64,000 nt of DNA from Paenibacillus_I sp035510375 (lineage in GTDB: Bacteria > Bacillota > Bacilli > Paenibacillales > Paenibacillaceae), in NCBI RefSeq assembly GCF_035510375.1, contig NZ_DATKHG010000055.1. One strand, 5' to 3'. Within the stretch, counting starts at the first letter, position 1; each line of letters opens with the position of its first letter. Made by a program: the position numbers and the translations under genes. Under the pieces are notes generated by a model that saw only the letters and a program-made list of their open reading frames with translations, was not told where the DNA came from and did not search any database. Positions 34,240 to 43,955 of the stretch are shown one piece after another.

Positions 34240-36800
34240 TTGCGCGCGTCATTGTCGACGTGCCGAGCCGGCAGACGGACCGGCCGTTCGACTATGCGGT
34301 GCCTGCCCCGATGCGCGGCTGGATCGAGGTCGGCAGCCGGGTGGCGGTGCCGTTCGGCGGCCGGACGCTGCAGGGCTTTGTCGTCGGCTTCGCCGAGCAA
34401 GCCGAAGTGGAGGCCGAGCGGTTGAAGCCGATCGCGGAGCTGCTCGATCCGATGCCGCCGCTGCGGCCGGATCTGATCGAGCTGGCCCGGTGGATGAGCG
34501 GCACCTACTGCTGCACGTGGACGACCGCGCTGCAGGCGATGATTCCGTCGGCGCTCAAAGGCAAGGCCGAGCGATTTATTTACATATCGGAGAACGGCTT
34601 CGAATACGATAAAAGCGGGGTGGAAGCGGCCGCGGCCGCTGAAACCGCGGCGGACGAAGCCGGCCAATTGACGTTGATGCCCCGTCTGCCGGAGGAGCTG
34701 CTTCGGCATGTGGCACGCCACTCGCCGGTAAAGCTGAGCGCGCTGCAGCAGCGTTTTCCCGAGTGGGACGGTCTGCTCAAGGAAGCGCTGCGCGAGGGTC
34801 TGCTCGCCGAGACGGTGTCCGTGCGCAACCGGGTGTCGGTACGGAGCGTGCCGACCGTGTTTCCGCCGGACGACCGGGAAGCGGCCGCGGCCGCCTTGGC
34901 GGAAATGCCCGCCCGCGCGGCTAAGCAGCGCGTGATGCTCGCGCATATGCTGGAGCGCGGGCAACCGGTGCCGCTGCGGAAGCTGCTGGCGGAAACCGGC
35001 GGGTCCGCGGCGAGCGTGAAGGCGTTGGCCGATAAGGGGCTGCTGCGCATCCAAGAGGTGCAGGAGGACCGCGATCCCTATGCGGGACGGCACTTCGTGC
35101 GGACGCAGCCGCTGCCGCTTACGGAGCGGCAGCAGAGCGCTTATGCGCGCATTGCCGAGGCGGTTGAGGAGGGAGAGGCACGAACGATGCTGCTGCAGGG
35201 AGTGACGGGCAGCGGCAAGACGGAGGTTTACCTGCAGGCGATCGAGCGGTGCTTGGGCGGCGGCAAGCAGGCGATCGTGCTTGTGCCCGAGATCGCGTTG
35301 ACGCCGCAGATGGTCGAACGGTTCAAGGGGCGGTTCGGCGACGCGGTCGCCGTGCTGCACAGCCGCCTGTCGACCGGAGAGCGATACGACGAATGGCGCA
35401 AAATCCGCGAGAAGCGGGCGAAGGTGGCGATCGGCGCCCGGTCGGCCGTGTTCGCGCCGTTCGAGCGGATCGGGCTGATCGTCATCGACGAGGAGCACGA
35501 GACGTCCTACAAGCAGGAGGAGAGCCCGAAATACCACGCGCGCGACGTCGCGGTGCGCCGCGCGGCGCAGCACGGCGCGGTCGTCGTGCTCGGATCGGCG
35601 ACGCCGTCGCTCGAGACGTTCGCCGCGGCCGGCTTCGGCGCGCCGGCGGCGGACGGAAAGCCGCGGCGGGCGGAGCTTATTCCGCTGCCCGACCGGGTCG
35701 GCGGTCGGCCGATGCCCGCGGTCGAGGTGGTCGACATGCGCGAGGAGCTGAAGTCCGGCAACCGCTCGATGTTCAGCAGAAGGCTGCACGAGGCCCTGGC
35801 CGAGCGGCTCGAGCGCGGCGAACAGGTAGTGCTGCTCCTGAACAGGCGCGGCTACAGCACGTTCGTCATGTGCCGGTCCTGCGGGTACACGGCAGGCTGT
35901 CCGCACTGCGACATCTCGCTGACATTCCATCAGAAAAGCCGGATGCTGCGCTGCCACTACTGCGGGCACGCCGAGCGGACGCCGGAGACGTGCCCGTCCT
36001 GCGCAAGCGAGCATATCCGTTATTTCGGGACGGGAACGCAGAAGGTTGAGGAGGAGCTGGCCAAGCTTTTTCCGGGCATACGCGTCATCCGGATGGATGT
36101 CGACACGACGTCCGAGAAGGGCTCCCACGAGAAGCTGCTCACCGCGTTCGGCCGGCGGAAGGCCGACGTGCTGCTCGGCACGCAGATGGTCGCCAAAGGG
36201 CTTGATTTTCCGTATGTAACGCTGGTCGGGGTGATCGCGGCGGATACGTCGCTGCATTTGCCCGATTTTCGCTCTGCGGAGAAAACGTTCCAGCTGCTCA
36301 CCCAGGTGGCGGGCCGGGCGGGGCGCCACGAGCTGCCGGGAGAGGTCGTCGTGCAGACCTATTCACCGGAGCATTATTCGGTGCAAACCGCGAAGCGCCA
36401 CGATTACGAATCGTTCGTGCGGGAGGAGCTTCGGCAGCGCAGGGTGCTGTCGTATCCGCCGTTCTGCCGGCTGGTGCTGATCACGCTTTCGCATGAAGAG
36501 CTGCCGCTGCTCGTGTCGACCGGGGAACGGTTCGCGGAGGAGCTGCGCAACGCGGCCGCCGGGGAAGGGCTGCTCGCTCCGCTCGAGGCGGGGGCAGAGC
36601 GCGCGCTGGAGCTGCTCGGACCCGTCGCGTCGCCGATTCCGCGGCTGAAGGATCGCTACCGTTTTCAATGTATGATAAAATATCGGGGACGAATCGACGC
36701 GGCGGCGCTCGTGCGCAAGGCGATGGCCCCGTTCACGGAGGGCGCTTCGTCCGGCGGCGTGCAGTTCAGCGTCGACGTCGATCCGCTGGTTATACTGTAA
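34236..36800 (+). CDS. priA: Primosomal protein N', replication restart helicase PriA
   Basis: Recognises stalled forks and reloads the replicative helicase. It is 854 residues. The N-terminal 3'-end-binding and winged-helix region (1-~290) is followed by a superfamily 2 motor with Walker A GVTGSGKTE (Lys328) and DEEH (418-421). A zinc-binding insert has the cysteine pairs CRSC, CPHC, CHYC and CPSC. The C-terminal helicase domain ends with the usual PriA tail. The length is about 120 residues above E. coli PriA and near the Bacillus type. The start overlaps coaBC. Confidence 0.97.
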   Translation: MIARVIVDVPSRQTDRPFDYAVPAPMRGWIEVGSRVAVPFGGRTLQGFVVGFAEQAEVEAERLKPIAELLDPMPPLRPDLIELARWMSGTYCCTWTTALQAMIPSALKGKAERFIYISENGFEYDKSGVEAAAAAETAADEAGQLTLMPRLPEELLRHVARHSPVKLSALQQRFPEWDGLLKEALREGLLAETVSVRNRVSVRSVPTVFPPDDREAAAAALAEMPARAAKQRVMLAHMLERGQPVPLRKLLAETGGSAASVKALADKGLLRIQEVQEDRDPYAGRHFVRTQPLPLTERQQSAYARIAEAVEEGEARTMLLQGVTGSGKTEVYLQAIERCLGGGKQAIVLVPEIALTPQMVERFKGRFGDAVAVLHSRLSTGERYDEWRKIREKRAKVAIGARSAVFAPFERIGLIVIDEEHETSYKQEESPKYHARDVAVRRAAQHGAVVVLGSATPSLETFAAAGFGAPAADGKPRRAELIPLPDRVGGRPMPAVEVVDMREELKSGNRSMFSRRLHEALAERLERGEQVVLLLNRRGYSTFVMCRSCGYTAGCPHCDISLTFHQKSRMLRCHYCGHAERTPETCPSCASEHIRYFGTGTQKVEEELAKLFPGIRVIRMDVDTTSEKGSHEKLLTAFGRRKADVLLGTQMVAKGLDFPYVTLVGVIAADTSLHLPDFRSAEKTFQLLTQVAGRAGRHELPGEVVVQTYSPEHYSVQTAKRHDYESFVREELRQRRVLSYPPFCRLVLITLSHEELPLLVSTGERFAEELRNAAAGEGLLAPLEAGAERALELLGPVASPIPRLKDRYRFQCMIKYRGRIDAAALVRKAMAPFTEGASSGGVQFSVDVDPLVIL

Positions 36801-36858
36801 ACCTTGCCGGATGTCCGGCACCCCTATCACCTACAAAGCAAAGGCAGGGAACGTCATC

Positions 36859-37344
36859 ATGGCCATTCGGCTGATCGTGAAGGACCCGGATCCCGTTCTG
36901 CGGGAGCGGGCGAAGGAAGTGAGCAAATTCAACGCCAATCTGCACAAGCTGCTGAAGGACATGGCGGAGACGATGTACGACGCGGAGGGCGTCGGTCTCG
37001 CCGCGCCGCAGGTCGGCATTCTGAAGCGGGTCATCGTCGTGGACGTGGGCGAAGAGACCGGCTTGATCGAGATGGTGAACCCCGAGATCGTCGAGCGGGA
37101 GGGCGAGCAGCTCGGGCCGGAGGGCTGCCTGAGCATTCCCGGCATAAGCGGCGATGTCCGCCGTGCGCAGCGGGTCAAGGTGAAGGGCCTGGACCGCGAC
37201 GGCAAGCCGTTCGAGGTGGAGGCGACCGATTTCATGGCGCGGGCGTTCCAGCACGAGATCGATCATTTGAACGGCGTGCTGTTCACGGACATCGCGGAAG
37301 AGCTTTACGATACGTCGGCGAAATCGAGAAGAAGCGGAGAGTGA
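36859..37344 (+). CDS. def: Peptide deformylase
   Basis: Removes the formyl group from N-terminal formyl-methionine of new proteins. It is 161 residues with the three metal-site motifs of the family: GVGLAAPQVG, EGCLSIPG (Cys ligand) and QHEIDHLNG (two His ligands and the catalytic Glu). The start at 36859 follows AGGCAGGGA; ATG 36811 would add 16 unrelated residues. It is the type 1 form. It precedes fmt by five bases, pairing formylation and deformylation. Confidence 0.97.
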   Translation: MAIRLIVKDPDPVLRERAKEVSKFNANLHKLLKDMAETMYDAEGVGLAAPQVGILKRVIVVDVGEETGLIEMVNPEIVEREGEQLGPEGCLSIPGISGDVRRAQRVKVKGLDRDGKPFEVEATDFMARAFQHEIDHLNGVLFTDIAEELYDTSAKSRRSGE

Positions 37345-37349
37345 GCGGG

Positions 37350-38303
37350 ATGCGGATCGTGTTCATGGGAACGCCCGGTTTCGCCGTTCCTTCTTTACAT
37401 AAGCTGCTTGACGCGGGGTACGAGGTCGCTGCCGTCGTATCCCAGCCGGACCGGCCGAAGGGCCGGAAAAAGGTGCTGACGCCGCCTCCCGTCAAGGAGG
37501 CGGCGCTCGCCCGCGGCATCCCGGTATTGCAGCCGGCGCGCATGCGCAGTCCGGAGGCGGTCGCGGAAATTGAGGCGCTGCGGCCGGATTTGATCGTGAC
37601 GGCGGCGTACGGCCAGATTTTGCCGAAGGCGGTGCTGGACCAGCCGCGGCTCGGCTGCATCAACGTGCACGGCTCGCTGCTCCCGAAATACCGGGGCGGC
37701 GCGCCGATTCAGCGGGCGATCATCAGCGGCGAGCGCGTGACCGGCGTTACGATCATGTATATGGCGGAAGGGCTCGATACCGGCGATATGATCAGCCGGG
37801 TGGAGGTGCCGATCGGACCGGACGATACATCGGGTACGCTGTTCGAGAAGCTTAGCTTGGCCGGCGCGGAGCTGCTCATGCGAACGCTGCCGTCGATCGC
37901 GGACGGTACGGCGCAGGCGGTGCCGCAGAATGAGGAAGAGGCGACGTATGCGCCGAACCTCACGCGCGAGGACGAGCGGATCGACTGGTCGCGCAGCGCG
38001 GAGGCGATCCGCAACCAGGTGCGGGGGCTCGTGCCTTTTGCCGGCGCGTTCACGTATTGGAACGGCGAGGTGCTGAAGGTGTGGGCGTGCCGGGCGGCGG
38101 CGGACAAGCGGGGCAGTGGCGGCGAGCCGGGCACGGTGGCGGCGGCCGGCGCGGACGGCCTGTTCGTGCAGACCGGCGAAGGCGTGCTTCAAGTGCTGGA
38201 GGTGCAGCCCGCGGGCAAAAAGGCGATGCCTGCCGCCGAATGGCTGAAAGGCGTGCGGCTGCTCGAAGGCACCGTGCTCGGAGGCGCTTCGGATGGCGAA
38301 TGA
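37350..38303 (+). CDS. fmt: Methionyl-tRNA formyltransferase
   Basis: Formylates initiator Met-tRNA using 10-formyl-tetrahydrofolate. It is 317 residues. It starts MRIVFMGTPGFAVPSL; the formyl-folate site is INVHGSLLPKYRGGAPIQRAI with conserved Asn and His, and GLDTGDM is the family motif. The C-terminal ~110 residues form the tRNA-binding domain. GAGCGGG lies before the start. It overlaps rsmB by 11 bases. Confidence 0.97.
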   Translation: MRIVFMGTPGFAVPSLHKLLDAGYEVAAVVSQPDRPKGRKKVLTPPPVKEAALARGIPVLQPARMRSPEAVAEIEALRPDLIVTAAYGQILPKAVLDQPRLGCINVHGSLLPKYRGGAPIQRAIISGERVTGVTIMYMAEGLDTGDMISRVEVPIGPDDTSGTLFEKLSLAGAELLMRTLPSIADGTAQAVPQNEEEATYAPNLTREDERIDWSRSAEAIRNQVRGLVPFAGAFTYWNGEVLKVWACRAAADKRGSGGEPGTVAAAGADGLFVQTGEGVLQVLEVQPAGKKAMPAAEWLKGVRLLEGTVLGGASDGE

Positions 38304-39681
38304 TAAACATCGTGTTCGCACGGCACGCGAGGTCGCGCTCGATGCTCTGGTGCGGATCGAGCGCGAAGGAGCTTACAGCAACCTGGAGCTGAACCGCGCT
38401 TTGCGCGAGGCGGAGCTGTCGCGGGCCGACGCCGGACTGGCGACGGAGCTGGTGTACGGCACGGTGCAGCGCCGGCGCACGCTCGATTACTGGCTGGAGC
38501 GTTTCGTCGCCAAAGGCTTGGCCAGGCTGCAGCCTTGGGTGCTGGCGCTGCTGCGCATGAGCGTCTATCAGCTGGTCTATCTGGATCGCGTGCCGGCTCA
38601 TGCCGCAGTCAATGAAGCGGTCACCATAGCGAAACGCCGGGGCCATGCGGGGATATCCGGCATGGTGAACGGCGTGCTGCGCAATGTGGACCGCAGAAGG
38701 AGCGAGTTGACGCTGCCCGAGCGGGCGTCCTCGGCGGGGGAGATCGCGCTGAAGCATTCGTACCCGGACTGGCTGGTCGAGCGCTGGGCGGCGGATTACG
38801 GCCCGGAGACCGCGGAAGCGATCTGCGCCGCCGGCAATGAGCCGCCGAACGGCTCGATCCGCGTCAACCGGCTGCGGGCGGCGCGCGATGCCGTTCTCGA
38901 GCGGCTGAAGGCCGAAGGTTTGTATGCGGCGCCTTCCCCTTTGTCGCCTGCGGGCATCGTCGCGGCACGCGGAGGCAATCTGGCGGACCGTACCGAGTAC
39001 CGCAACGGCGAGTGGACGGTGCAGGACGAGAGCTCGATGCTCGTCTCCGAAGCGGCGGCGCCGTCGCCCGATATGACCGTGCTGGATTGCTGCGCCGCGC
39101 CCGGCGGCAAGACGACCCATCTGGCGGAGCTGATGGGCGACCGAGGCACGGTCTGGTCGAACGATATCCATCCCCACAAGGAGAAGCTGATCGCCGCTCA
39201 GGCGGAGCGGCTCGGGCTTTCCTGCATCCGGACGACGGTCGGCGATGCGGCCGGGCTTCCGGAGAAGCATGCGGAGGCGTCGATGGACCTCGTCCTGCTC
39301 GACGCGCCCTGCAGCGGCTTCGGCGTCATCCGGCGAAAGCCGGAAATCAAGTGGACGAAGTCGCCGGAGGACGTCGACGCGATCGCCGCGCTGCAGAAGC
39401 GGCTGCTGGAGGCCGCGGCCCGTCTTGTGAAGCCGGGCGGCACGCTGGTGTACAGCACGTGCACGATCGAGCGGCGGGAGAACGAGCGGCAAATCGACCG
39501 TTTCCTTGCCGGGCATGTCGGATATGAGCTGGATCCGGAGTGGCCGCCGCATGTGCTGGACGCTTTGCGCTCGGCGGGCGTTATCCGGGAGGGCGCTGCG
39601 TTTCCGGGCATGGTGCAGCTGCTGCCGCAGCATTTCGGGAGCGACGGGTTCTTCATCGCGAGGCTGCGCCGGCGGAAGTAA
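38293..39681 (+). CDS. rsmB: 16S rRNA (cytosine-967-C5)-methyltransferase
   Basis: Methylates C967 (E. coli numbering) of 16S rRNA using S-adenosylmethionine. It is 462 residues. The N-terminal NusB-like RNA-binding domain covers about 1-140, then a linker, then a Rossmann domain with DCCAAPGGKTTHLAELM. LDAPCSGFG holds one active-site Cys and YSTCTI the other. The stop codon TAA lies inside the first unit of repeat array C, so the end of the coding region touches the repeat. It overlaps fmt, giving a def-fmt-rsmB unit. Confidence 0.97.
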   Translation: MANDKHRVRTAREVALDALVRIEREGAYSNLELNRALREAELSRADAGLATELVYGTVQRRRTLDYWLERFVAKGLARLQPWVLALLRMSVYQLVYLDRVPAHAAVNEAVTIAKRRGHAGISGMVNGVLRNVDRRRSELTLPERASSAGEIALKHSYPDWLVERWAADYGPETAEAICAAGNEPPNGSIRVNRLRAARDAVLERLKAEGLYAAPSPLSPAGIVAARGGNLADRTEYRNGEWTVQDESSMLVSEAAAPSPDMTVLDCCAAPGGKTTHLAELMGDRGTVWSNDIHPHKEKLIAAQAERLGLSCIRTTVGDAAGLPEKHAEASMDLVLLDAPCSGFGVIRRKPEIKWTKSPEDVDAIAALQKRLLEAAARLVKPGGTLVYSTCTIERRENERQIDRFLAGHVGYELDPEWPPHVLDALRSAGVIREGAAFPGMVQLLPQHFGSDGFFIARLRRRK

Positions 39682-39806
39682 CGCCGGAATCCGGCGTTAA
39701 ACGCGCCGCGCTGCGTCATTCGCGGGGAGTAACGCCGGAAAGCGGCGTTAAACGTGCCGCACCGCGCCATTCGTGGGGAGTAATGCCGGAAATTGGCGTT
39801 ATTTCT
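39677..39806 (+). repeat. Array C: three 51-bp units with a hairpin core
   Basis: Units begin at 39677, 39728 and 39779, exactly 51 bases apart; the third is cut short. Each holds a hairpin core. Unit 1 has 10-base arms TAACGCCGGA and TCCGGCGTTA around a central A (39679-39699). Unit 2 has 8-base arms TAACGCCG and CGGCGTTA. Unit 3 has TAATGCC and GGCGTTA. The flanking 30 bases are also similar between units. The array starts at the rsmB stop codon and lies in the rsmB-rlmN gap. Confidence 0.9.
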
Positions 39807-39980
39807 GCTCGTCGCCGGTGGCGGCGGCCCTCCGACCCGGCGCCGACCCGGCCGTGCCCGGTAGTCCATCCAAGCCGATTGTGATACAATAGCAGGATGG
39901 ATGGTCAAAATAAGGATGCGCGGCAATGACGGGCTCGAACCGGCGCGACGCCGACCAAAAAGCGGAACAGGTGGTAACAA

Positions 39981-41069
39981 ATGAGCGAAACGAAACAAAG
40001 GAAAGACCAAAAGGAACCGGTCGACACGAAACCTTTTATATATGATTTCACACTGGAGCAGTTGCAGGACTGGATGAAAGAGAACGGCGAGCCGGCGTTT
40101 CGCGCGGGGCAGCTGTTCGACTGGCTGTATGTAAAGCGCGTGACCTCCTTCGAGCAAATGAGCAACCTGTCGAAGGCGCTGCGGGAGAAGCTGGACGCCG
40201 GGTTCCGGTTCGTTACGCTTAACGAGATCACGCGTCTGGAATCGAAGGACGGCACGGTCAAATATTTGTTCGGCCTCCATGACAACCACGCGATCGAGAC
40301 GGTCGTCATGCGCCATAACTACGGCAACAGCATCTGCGTCACGACCCAGGTCGGCTGCCGGATCGGCTGCACGTTCTGCGCGTCGACGCTCGGCGGCTTG
40401 AAGCGCAATCTGACGGCCGGAGAAATCGTCGCGCAGGTCGTGACCGCCCAGCAGCTGCTGGACAAGACGGACGAACGGATCTCCAGCATCGTCATCATGG
40501 GATCCGGCGAGCCGTTCGAGAACTACGACGCGACGATGGCTTTTCTGCGCATTATGATCCATGAGAAAGGCCTGAACATCGGCCAGCGGCACATTACGGT
40601 GTCGACCAGCGGCATCGTGCCGAGCATCTACAAGTTCGCCGAGGAGAATACGCAGATCAATCTGGCGATATCGATCCACGCGCCGAACGATGCGCTCCGC
40701 TCGAAGCTGATGCCGGTCAACCGGCGGTTTCCGTTCGACGACGTCATGGAGGCGCTTCGCTATTATATCGCGAAGACCGGCCGCCGCGTCACGTTCGAAT
40801 ACGCCCTGATCGGCGGCGTCAACGACCGCTCCGAGCATGCGGAGGAGCTGGGGGACGTGCTGCAAGGCTTGCTGTGCCACGTCAATCTCATACCGGTCAA
40901 CCACGTGCCGGAACGCAATTACGTGCGCACGCCGCGCGAGGATATTTTTGAGTTTCAACGGATTCTGGAGAGGAAGAAAATCAACGTGACGATCCGCAGG
41001 GAGCAGGGGCACGATATCGCCGCCGCTTGCGGACAGCTGCGTGCGAAGCATATGGAGTCGGCGAGGTGA
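39981..41069 (+). CDS. rlmN: 23S rRNA (A2503-C2)/tRNA (A37-C2)-methyltransferase RlmN
   Basis: A radical-SAM enzyme that methylates C2 of A2503 in 23S rRNA and of A37 in some tRNAs. It is 362 residues. CRIGCTFC (Cys126, 130, 133) binds the [4Fe-4S] cluster; GSGEPFENYD is the SAM-binding GGE-like motif; Cys350 in AAACGQLR is the methyl-carrying cysteine. The N-terminal domain is a small helical RNA-binding part. Bacillus YloN is the orthologue. It lies seven bases before prpC. Confidence 0.97.
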   Translation: MSETKQRKDQKEPVDTKPFIYDFTLEQLQDWMKENGEPAFRAGQLFDWLYVKRVTSFEQMSNLSKALREKLDAGFRFVTLNEITRLESKDGTVKYLFGLHDNHAIETVVMRHNYGNSICVTTQVGCRIGCTFCASTLGGLKRNLTAGEIVAQVVTAQQLLDKTDERISSIVIMGSGEPFENYDATMAFLRIMIHEKGLNIGQRHITVSTSGIVPSIYKFAEENTQINLAISIHAPNDALRSKLMPVNRRFPFDDVMEALRYYIAKTGRRVTFEYALIGGVNDRSEHAEELGDVLQGLLCHVNLIPVNHVPERNYVRTPREDIFEFQRILERKKINVTIRREQGHDIAAACGQLRAKHMESAR

Positions 41070-41076
41070 ACGGTCA

Positions 41077-41838
41077 TTGAGAACGGCAAACCGGAGTGAC
41101 ATCGGGCGCATTCGGCTCGTCAACGAGGACCGTGCGTGGGTGGGCAAGCTGGAGAACGGCATAGCGGTCGCCATCGTGGCGGACGGCATGGGCGGCCATC
41201 AGGCCGGCGACGTCGCCAGCCAGCTGGCGGTCGACACGTTCCGCGAGTCGCTGCGGGACTATAAGGAGCCATTGGAGCCGGAGCAGGCCAAAACCTTGAT
41301 CCGGCAAGCGATATTGCAGGCGAACGAGGTTGTGTACGAGATGGCGTCGCAGAATGACCGTTACCACAACATGGGGACGACGGTCGTGGCCGCGATGCTT
41401 TGGAAAGGCGGCGGCATTATCGGGCATATCGGCGACAGCCGGGCCTACAAAATCCGCGACGGGCGGCTCCGTCTGCTGACGGAGGACCATACGCTCGTCA
41501 ATGAGCTGGCCAAGTCGGGCCAGATCAGCGCGGAGGAAGCGGCCAACCATCCGCGCCGCAATGTGCTGACCCGCGCGCTCGGAACCGACCGCTACGTCGA
41601 GGTGGACGTCAAGGGCTTTGCCTGGACGGCGGGCGATATGCTGCTGCTGTGCAGCGACGGCTTGTATTCGATGGTCGGCGAAGACGATATGCTGGAGGCG
41701 CTGCTTGCGGAAGAGCCGGATCTCGACGGCAAGGCGGAGCGGCTGATTGAGCTTGCGCTGCAGGCCGGGGGCGAGGATAACGTCACCGTGCTTTTGATCG
41801 ACCATGCAGCCGGCGATGAAGATGAGGTGACAGGATGA
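41077..41838 (+). CDS. prpC: PP2C-type serine/threonine phosphatase PrpC
   Basis: Removes phosphate from Ser/Thr of PrkC targets. It is 253 residues with the PPM metal-binding motifs: RLVNEDR, VADGMGGHQAG, GHIGDSRAY, LLLCSDGLYS and GGEDNVTVLLI. The TTG start (LRTANRSDIGRIR) is chosen because GAGGTGA lies about eight bases upstream and the family begins there; an earlier in-frame start lies inside rlmN. It overlaps prkC by four bases, the standard phosphatase-kinase pair. Confidence 0.96.
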   Translation: MRTANRSDIGRIRLVNEDRAWVGKLENGIAVAIVADGMGGHQAGDVASQLAVDTFRESLRDYKEPLEPEQAKTLIRQAILQANEVVYEMASQNDRYHNMGTTVVAAMLWKGGGIIGHIGDSRAYKIRDGRLRLLTEDHTLVNELAKSGQISAEEAANHPRRNVLTRALGTDRYVEVDVKGFAWTAGDMLLLCSDGLYSMVGEDDMLEALLAEEPDLDGKAERLIELALQAGGEDNVTVLLIDHAAGDEDEVTG

Positions 41839-43955
41839 TCGGACAAGAGCTGGGCGGACGCTACGAAATTATCGAACGAATCGGCAGCGGCGGCATGGCG
41901 CTCGTCTACAAGGCGCATGACGTCCTGCTGAACCGTAAAGTCGCCGTCAAAATTTTGCGCCAGCAGTTCGGCCATGACGAGGAATTCGTCCGCCGGTTCC
42001 GGCGCGAAGCCCAATCGGCGGCCTCCCTGTCGCATCCGAACGTCGTCAGCATCTACGATGTCGGCGAGGAGGAAGACACGCATTACATCGTGATGGAATA
42101 TGTGGAAGGCAGCAATTTGAACGACCTGATCAAGGAACGCGCCCCGCTGCAGGCGGAGGAAGCGGTCCGCATCGCCGTGCAGATTTGCGACGCTCTCGAG
42201 CATGCCCACCAGAATCAGATCATTCACCGCGATATTAAGCCGCATAACATTCTCATCGGCAGAAACGGCCGGGTGAAGGTGACCGATTTCGGGATCGCCC
42301 GCGCGGTCACGTCTTCGACCATCACGCAGACCGGTTCGGTCGTCGGTTCCGTCCATTACTTCTCCCCCGAGCATGCGAAAGGGATCAGCACAGGCGAGAA
42401 GTCGGACCTGTATTCCCTCGGCATCGTGCTGTACCAGATGCTGACGGGCAGGCTGCCTTTCCTCGGCGAAAGCCCGATCAGCGTCGCGCTCAAGCATCTT
42501 CAGGACGATTTTGAGGAGCCGCGGCAGGTCAATCCGCACATTCCGCAGAGCGTGGAGAATATTATTCTCCGTTCCATGCGCAAAAACAGCTCCGAGCGGT
42601 ACGATTCCGCAAGCGAAATGCTGGAGGACCTGGAAACCTGCCTGAAGCCCGAAAGGCTGAACGAGCCCAAGATCGCCTTTACGCAGGATATGGAAGAGAC
42701 AATAGCCATGCCGGCCATCCGCGGCGTGGCGGCGGCGCCGCTCGCCTCTGCGGGCGCACGCGGCACGGCCGCGGCGGTCGCCGGCGTCGAGACCAAATGG
42801 GTCGACGAGCCGGAAGCGAAACGCAAATGGGTGAAGCCGCTTGTGACGGTTCTAATCACTTTGCTTGTCATTTTTCTAGTATATATGGGCGTAAGAACGG
42901 TTATCGGCATCATGGATACCAACGAAGTGGACGTACCCTACGTCGTCGGCCAGACGGAGGCCGCCGCGCGGCAAATGATCGCGGACGCCGGGCTGAAGGT
43001 GGAAGAGCCCGTCGTTTATGAGGAGAAGAAGGACGTGCCCAAGGATACGGTGTTCGAGCAGAGCAAGACGAACATGCGCGTCAAGGAAGGTTCGTTTATC
43101 AAGCTGTTCGTAAGCTCCGGCCCCAGGCTGGAGGAAATGCAGGATTTCGGCGGGCGCAAGTATGAGGACGCCGTGGAGGCGCTCGTCAATCTCGGCATGG
43201 TCGAGGAGGAGCAGATATCGAGGGAGGACGTATTTGACAATGCCGAGCCGGGCAGCATTATCGCCCAGTCCGTCGCAGCCGGCGCTTCGTTCGACCCGGC
43301 GGCAGAAAAGATCGTTTTCACGGTCAGCAAAGGGCCGGAGACGTTCGATATGCCGAATCTTATCGGCATGAAACAGCAGGCGGCTCTGAACGAATTGCAG
43401 AAAAGCGGCCTGAAGCCGGGCCCCGATTCCGGCGTGGTGCGGGAGCCGAGCTATGCGACGGAAGGCACGGTTATCGACCAGTTCCCATATAAGGCCGGGG
43501 ATGCGGTGGCCAAAGGCAGCGAGGTGACGATTACCGTCAGCTCGGGACTGCCGGACGACGCGGTGAAGTATACGTTCAACATTCTCATCTCCCCTGCGGT
43601 GATCGGACAGCCGAGCGAGATCCGCATCGAGTATTCCGACGCCCGCGGCGAGAAGATCGATTGGGGCAAGAAAACGATCTCGGATACGCAATCGTTCCCG
43701 GTGGAGGTCGTGCTCGCGCCGAATACGGAGGCAATCGTCACCGTGTACCGCGACGGCCAGTTCACCGATTCGTTCCCGATTACGTACGACGAGGCGAAAA
43801 GCGGCGGCGCGGGCAGTCCGGCGGCGGTGCCCGGCATGGCGGAAGAGCCGCCCGCCGAACCGCCGGCGGAGCAACCGCCGGCCGATCAGCCGGCCGACCA
43901 GCCGGGGCAATCCGCAGACAACGGGGGCGGCAACGATGAGCGGCAAGAGAACTGA
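41835..43955 (+). CDS. prkC: PASTA-domain serine/threonine kinase PrkC
   Basis: A membrane kinase that senses muropeptides and controls germination and wall-related processes. It is 706 residues. The kinase domain (about 10-265) has GSGGMALVYKA, Lys39, HRDIKPHN (Asp133) and DFG (151-153), with a Thr/Ser-rich activation loop. One membrane helix lies at about 335-351. Outside follow three PASTA domains (about 366-430, 433-505, 507-574) and a further beta-rich domain. The last ~55 residues are rich in Pro, Glu and Gln (PPAEPPAEQPPADQPADQPG). It overlaps prpC and rsgA. Confidence 0.97.
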   Translation: MIGQELGGRYEIIERIGSGGMALVYKAHDVLLNRKVAVKILRQQFGHDEEFVRRFRREAQSAASLSHPNVVSIYDVGEEEDTHYIVMEYVEGSNLNDLIKERAPLQAEEAVRIAVQICDALEHAHQNQIIHRDIKPHNILIGRNGRVKVTDFGIARAVTSSTITQTGSVVGSVHYFSPEHAKGISTGEKSDLYSLGIVLYQMLTGRLPFLGESPISVALKHLQDDFEEPRQVNPHIPQSVENIILRSMRKNSSERYDSASEMLEDLETCLKPERLNEPKIAFTQDMEETIAMPAIRGVAAAPLASAGARGTAAAVAGVETKWVDEPEAKRKWVKPLVTVLITLLVIFLVYMGVRTVIGIMDTNEVDVPYVVGQTEAAARQMIADAGLKVEEPVVYEEKKDVPKDTVFEQSKTNMRVKEGSFIKLFVSSGPRLEEMQDFGGRKYEDAVEALVNLGMVEEEQISREDVFDNAEPGSIIAQSVAAGASFDPAAEKIVFTVSKGPETFDMPNLIGMKQQAALNELQKSGLKPGPDSGVVREPSYATEGTVIDQFPYKAGDAVAKGSEVTITVSSGLPDDAVKYTFNILISPAVIGQPSEIRIEYSDARGEKIDWGKKTISDTQSFPVEVVLAPNTEAIVTVYRDGQFTDSFPITYDEAKSGGAGSPAAVPGMAEEPPAEPPAEQPPADQPADQPGQSADNGGGNDERQEN

